From Gluconacetobacter tumulicola (lineage in GTDB: Bacteria; Pseudomonadota; Alphaproteobacteria; Acetobacterales; Acetobacteraceae): DNA of 64,000 nt. Location: assembly GCF_014174215.1 (NCBI RefSeq), contig NZ_JABEQL010000004.1:163320-227319 (forward strand), given 5' to 3'. Shown piece after piece: positions 62,462-64,000 of the stretch. Position numbers and translations under genes: made by a program. The notes under the pieces were generated by a model. The model made no database searches and was not told the origin of the DNA. It worked only from the letters and a program-made list of their open reading frames with translations. The stretch's first letter is position 1, and each line of letters begins with the position of its first letter.

Positions 62462-62529
62462 TCCGTATTTACTGGATATAGCTCTTGGAGCGGTCTAAAT
62501 GGCCATTCTAAGTATAAATCTTATTTGAT

Positions 62530-63009
62530 TCAGACTTTCTTTTGGTTGGGGGTGACAAATGTTACAAACCACTGCAATGCCAATACAGAGGCAAAAAATC
62601 CTAAAAATATAGGAAGGTTATTTTGCTGATATATAGCAAGGCGCGCATTCGGACCGAATGGAACGCACGATGTTAAAAAATATACAGATTGACACCAAAA
62701 GAAGGATAATAACGTCTGTAAGTTCGTTCTAATCTCTTCTTTGGAGAGAGACCGTAGCGCGGAATCTTTTTCAGATATTAACGTAAAGGCACCAGTTATA
62801 ATCAAAACAGCAACGAAAATAGCTCCTGATCTCATATAAATTCCGTCAGGAGTTCCTATTATTTTTTCTATTGTACCAGCATAGAACATGTTAAATGAGT
62901 TCAATATAGAAACGGATGCTCCTATAAATCCCCATAAGGCAAGCTTATACAGAGTCTTATACCACTTGGTGTCCAGATTCGAGAGCCGTGAATTCATAGT
63001 CATTCTCAT
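62530..63009 (-). CDS. Membrane protein of unknown function
   Basis: 159 residues, low GC. Four hydrophobic segments: about 22-44 (LYKLALWGFIGASVSILNSF), 65-85, 100-122 and 132-152 (LPIFLGFFASVLALQWFVTF). A Lys/Glu-rich loop in the middle (SEKDSALRSLSKEEIRTNLQ). ATG 63009 is one of three close in-frame starts (63003 and 62997 also possible). No family recognised; small membrane proteins of this kind are common in islands. Confidence 0.65.
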   Translation of the reverse strand: MRMTMNSRLSNLDTKWYKTLYKLALWGFIGASVSILNSFNMFYAGTIEKIIGTPDGIYMRSGAIFVAVLIITGAFTLISEKDSALRSLSKEEIRTNLQTLLSFFWCQSVYFLTSCVPFGPNARLAIYQQNNLPIFLGFFASVLALQWFVTFVTPNQKKV

Positions 63010-63117
63010 TGGTGAAGTTTCGAAAGAAAGAATGACATGTTGTTTTGTATTTTCAATAGGAAAAATCTAGAACTCGACTGAAAATAAATACCGGTTATTC
63101 GATTTATCGGATTAATG

Positions 63118-63648
63118 TTATTTTTTATCCCGAAGAGCTTGCGCCCATTGACGGCAAAACACCATGAGATCTGTCGCCGCCTCATTAAGCGCGACCGTCG
63201 ATTGCTTCACCTTGATATCCCAGAGGCTGTGATCGAGTGGCGTGGGCTTCTTGATATCGTCTTCATCAATGGAAGGCATTTCCAAGACTTCACGAACCTG
63301 TTGTGCTGAAATGGTGCCGCATTCCAAGCCAACGGCGATTGCTTCGAGCTCGTGTGGCTGAATAGGTTCTGGATCGGGAAAAGATATTGTTTCTGGTTTA
63401 TCGTCCAGAGCATGACTAACCATGACCGCGAGTTCGACCGGCATGTTATATAGTCGTATAGCCTTGTTTTTCCTGCTGTTGTATCGGATGCCTTTGGCTT
63501 CTGATGGTGTGACATACATCTGTCCACGATCTATGCGGTTGTCGATGTTCCTCTTGAGGTCAGACCAACGCTTGAAGCCAATATCATTGGTGGCTGTCTC
63601 GATCATAAGATCAAGGTATTCGTCTAGGTTTGGATTTAAGTTTGTCAT
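63118..63648 (-). CDS. Hypothetical island protein
   Basis: 176 residues, ATG 63648 with GAGAGAGAAAA upstream. Acidic, mostly helical. N-terminal DEYLDLMIETATNDIGFKRW; a middle stretch rich in Lys and Arg (EAKGIRYNSRKNKAIRLYN); C-terminal helix VKQSTVALNEAATDLMVFCRQWAQALRD. No motif found. It is divergent from the HNH-like gene at 63775. Confidence 0.65.
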   Translation of the reverse strand: MTNLNPNLDEYLDLMIETATNDIGFKRWSDLKRNIDNRIDRGQMYVTPSEAKGIRYNSRKNKAIRLYNMPVELAVMVSHALDDKPETISFPDPEPIQPHELEAIAVGLECGTISAQQVREVLEMPSIDEDDIKKPTPLDHSLWDIKVKQSTVALNEAATDLMVFCRQWAQALRDKK

Positions 63649-63774
63649 TGTTTTCTCTCTCTCACACTTAAATGACTTTTGTTTGCGGAAACATTGTCCG
63701 TATTTCTATTTATTAATAAGAGAAAAAATCAGCCGATTTACGTTAAATATTGGAGCATTTGATTAGGAGAAAGA

Positions 63775-64000
63775 ATGGCCAAACAAGTTTATGATGCGAA
63801 GTGGAGAAAGTTGTCAGAGACGATCCGACATATGACGCCTTACTGTGAAGACTGTCGTGCCGAAGGCGTTATCACGACCGCCGAGGATAGGGACTGTCAG
63901 GAATTTCGTGTGCGAGGCGTTGTTCACGTTGTTGATCAGACGGTGGCGCGTGCGAAGCGTTCACCGAAGAGAATGGCGAACTGGGCCTTTGCCATGGACC
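63775..64000 (+). CDS. HNH-endonuclease-like protein, 3' end cut by window
   Basis: 75 residues visible. ATG 63775 follows TTAGGAGAAAGA. The start YDAKWRKLSETIRHMTPYCEDCRAEG is like the beginning of HNH nucleases (xxWRKLRxxILxRxPxCxxC) and includes the CxxC zinc knuckle. The following VVHVVDQTVARAKRSPKRMANWAFAMD may be the HNH beta-hairpin in which the first His is present (HVVD) and the second lies further on. The frame is open at the window end. Island gene on the opposite strand from its neighbours. Confidence 0.55.
   Translation, partial: MAKQVYDAKWRKLSETIRHMTPYCEDCRAEGVITTAEDRDCQEFRVRGVVHVVDQTVARAKRSPKRMANWAFAMD

Larger units (their letters stand above)
61947..64000. mobile_element. Left end of a genomic island/prophage integrated at tRNA-Phe
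   Basis: From the att fragment to the end of the window, GC content falls sharply (AT-rich even in genes) and the genes differ in style from the rest: a YIGKK-motif protein, a small membrane protein, an unknown and an HNH-like gene. No integrase lies inside the window; it may be at the far end. The element extends beyond base 64000. Confidence 0.8.

Noticed and set aside
61947..64000. CRISPR array, toxin-antitoxin pair or restriction system in the visible island part
   Set aside because: No spaced repeats and no recognised toxin, methylase or nuclease pair; the HNH-like gene alone is not enough.

Overview
This window reads as a chromosomal segment of a GC-rich alphaproteobacterium, most likely an acetic acid bacterium (Acetobacteraceae, Gluconacetobacter or Komagataeibacter-like). 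The grounds are protein-level resemblance, a circularly permuted two-piece tmRNA with an ANDNSEVLAVAA tag next to an alphaproteobacterial SspB, ThyX, class I fumarase and cobalamin-dependent MetH. No database search was run, so the genus is an inference.

Layout. 1-3228: 3' part of lpdA, a PhnA/YjdM zinc-ribbon gene, and an ECF sigma/FecR pair reading left. 3513-6395: a divergent TonB receptor with an STN signalling domain, which suggests a cell-surface signalling trio. 6474-19417: housekeeping (purD, xseA, an OmpH/Skp chaperone, ybaK, an SDR without its catalytic Tyr, purF, cvpA, a HisE-like protein, metH). 19601-31309: a two-component system, a YncE-like beta-propeller, a His-rich TonB receptor, a phosphoesterase, a di-haem peroxidase, cytochrome b561, a c-type cytochrome and two exported proteins of unknown function, together looking like an outer-membrane uptake and periplasmic redox module.

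31509-43542: a CobW-like remnant, then a type I secretion ABC transporter and HlyD adaptor, a block of degenerate palindromic repeats, a Sel1-repeat protein, a TPR-GT2-GT4 fusion, a protein of unknown function with a basic tail, and a second glycosyltransferase. This looks like an export-plus-glycosylation locus whose secreted substrate is not in the window. 43584-57407: ppa, a CAU-anticodon tRNA, ettA, a GNAT enzyme, mlaC-mlaA, a MOSC protein, thyX, ssrA (tmRNA), sspB, fumarase, a VOC protein, an aquaporin-like channel lacking canonical NPA boxes, and a P-type Mg2+ ATPase. 57553-61777: metQ-metN-metI and three small stress or envelope genes.

At 61947-61990 lies a 44-bp 3' fragment of a tRNA-Phe gene on the minus strand, ending in CCA. 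To its right GC content drops sharply and the genes become phage-like (a YIGKK-motif protein, a membrane protein, an unknown, an HNH-like partial gene). This is the attachment-site end of an integrated element that continues beyond the window. A 50-aa reading frame runs from the element through the att core.

The least conventional signals are the att junction and its read-through ORF, the repeat block at 35632-36200 with a related copy at 46835-46905, the glycosylation/type I secretion locus, the CobW-like remnant, and enzymes that lack key catalytic residues (SDR, HisE-like, MIP channel).
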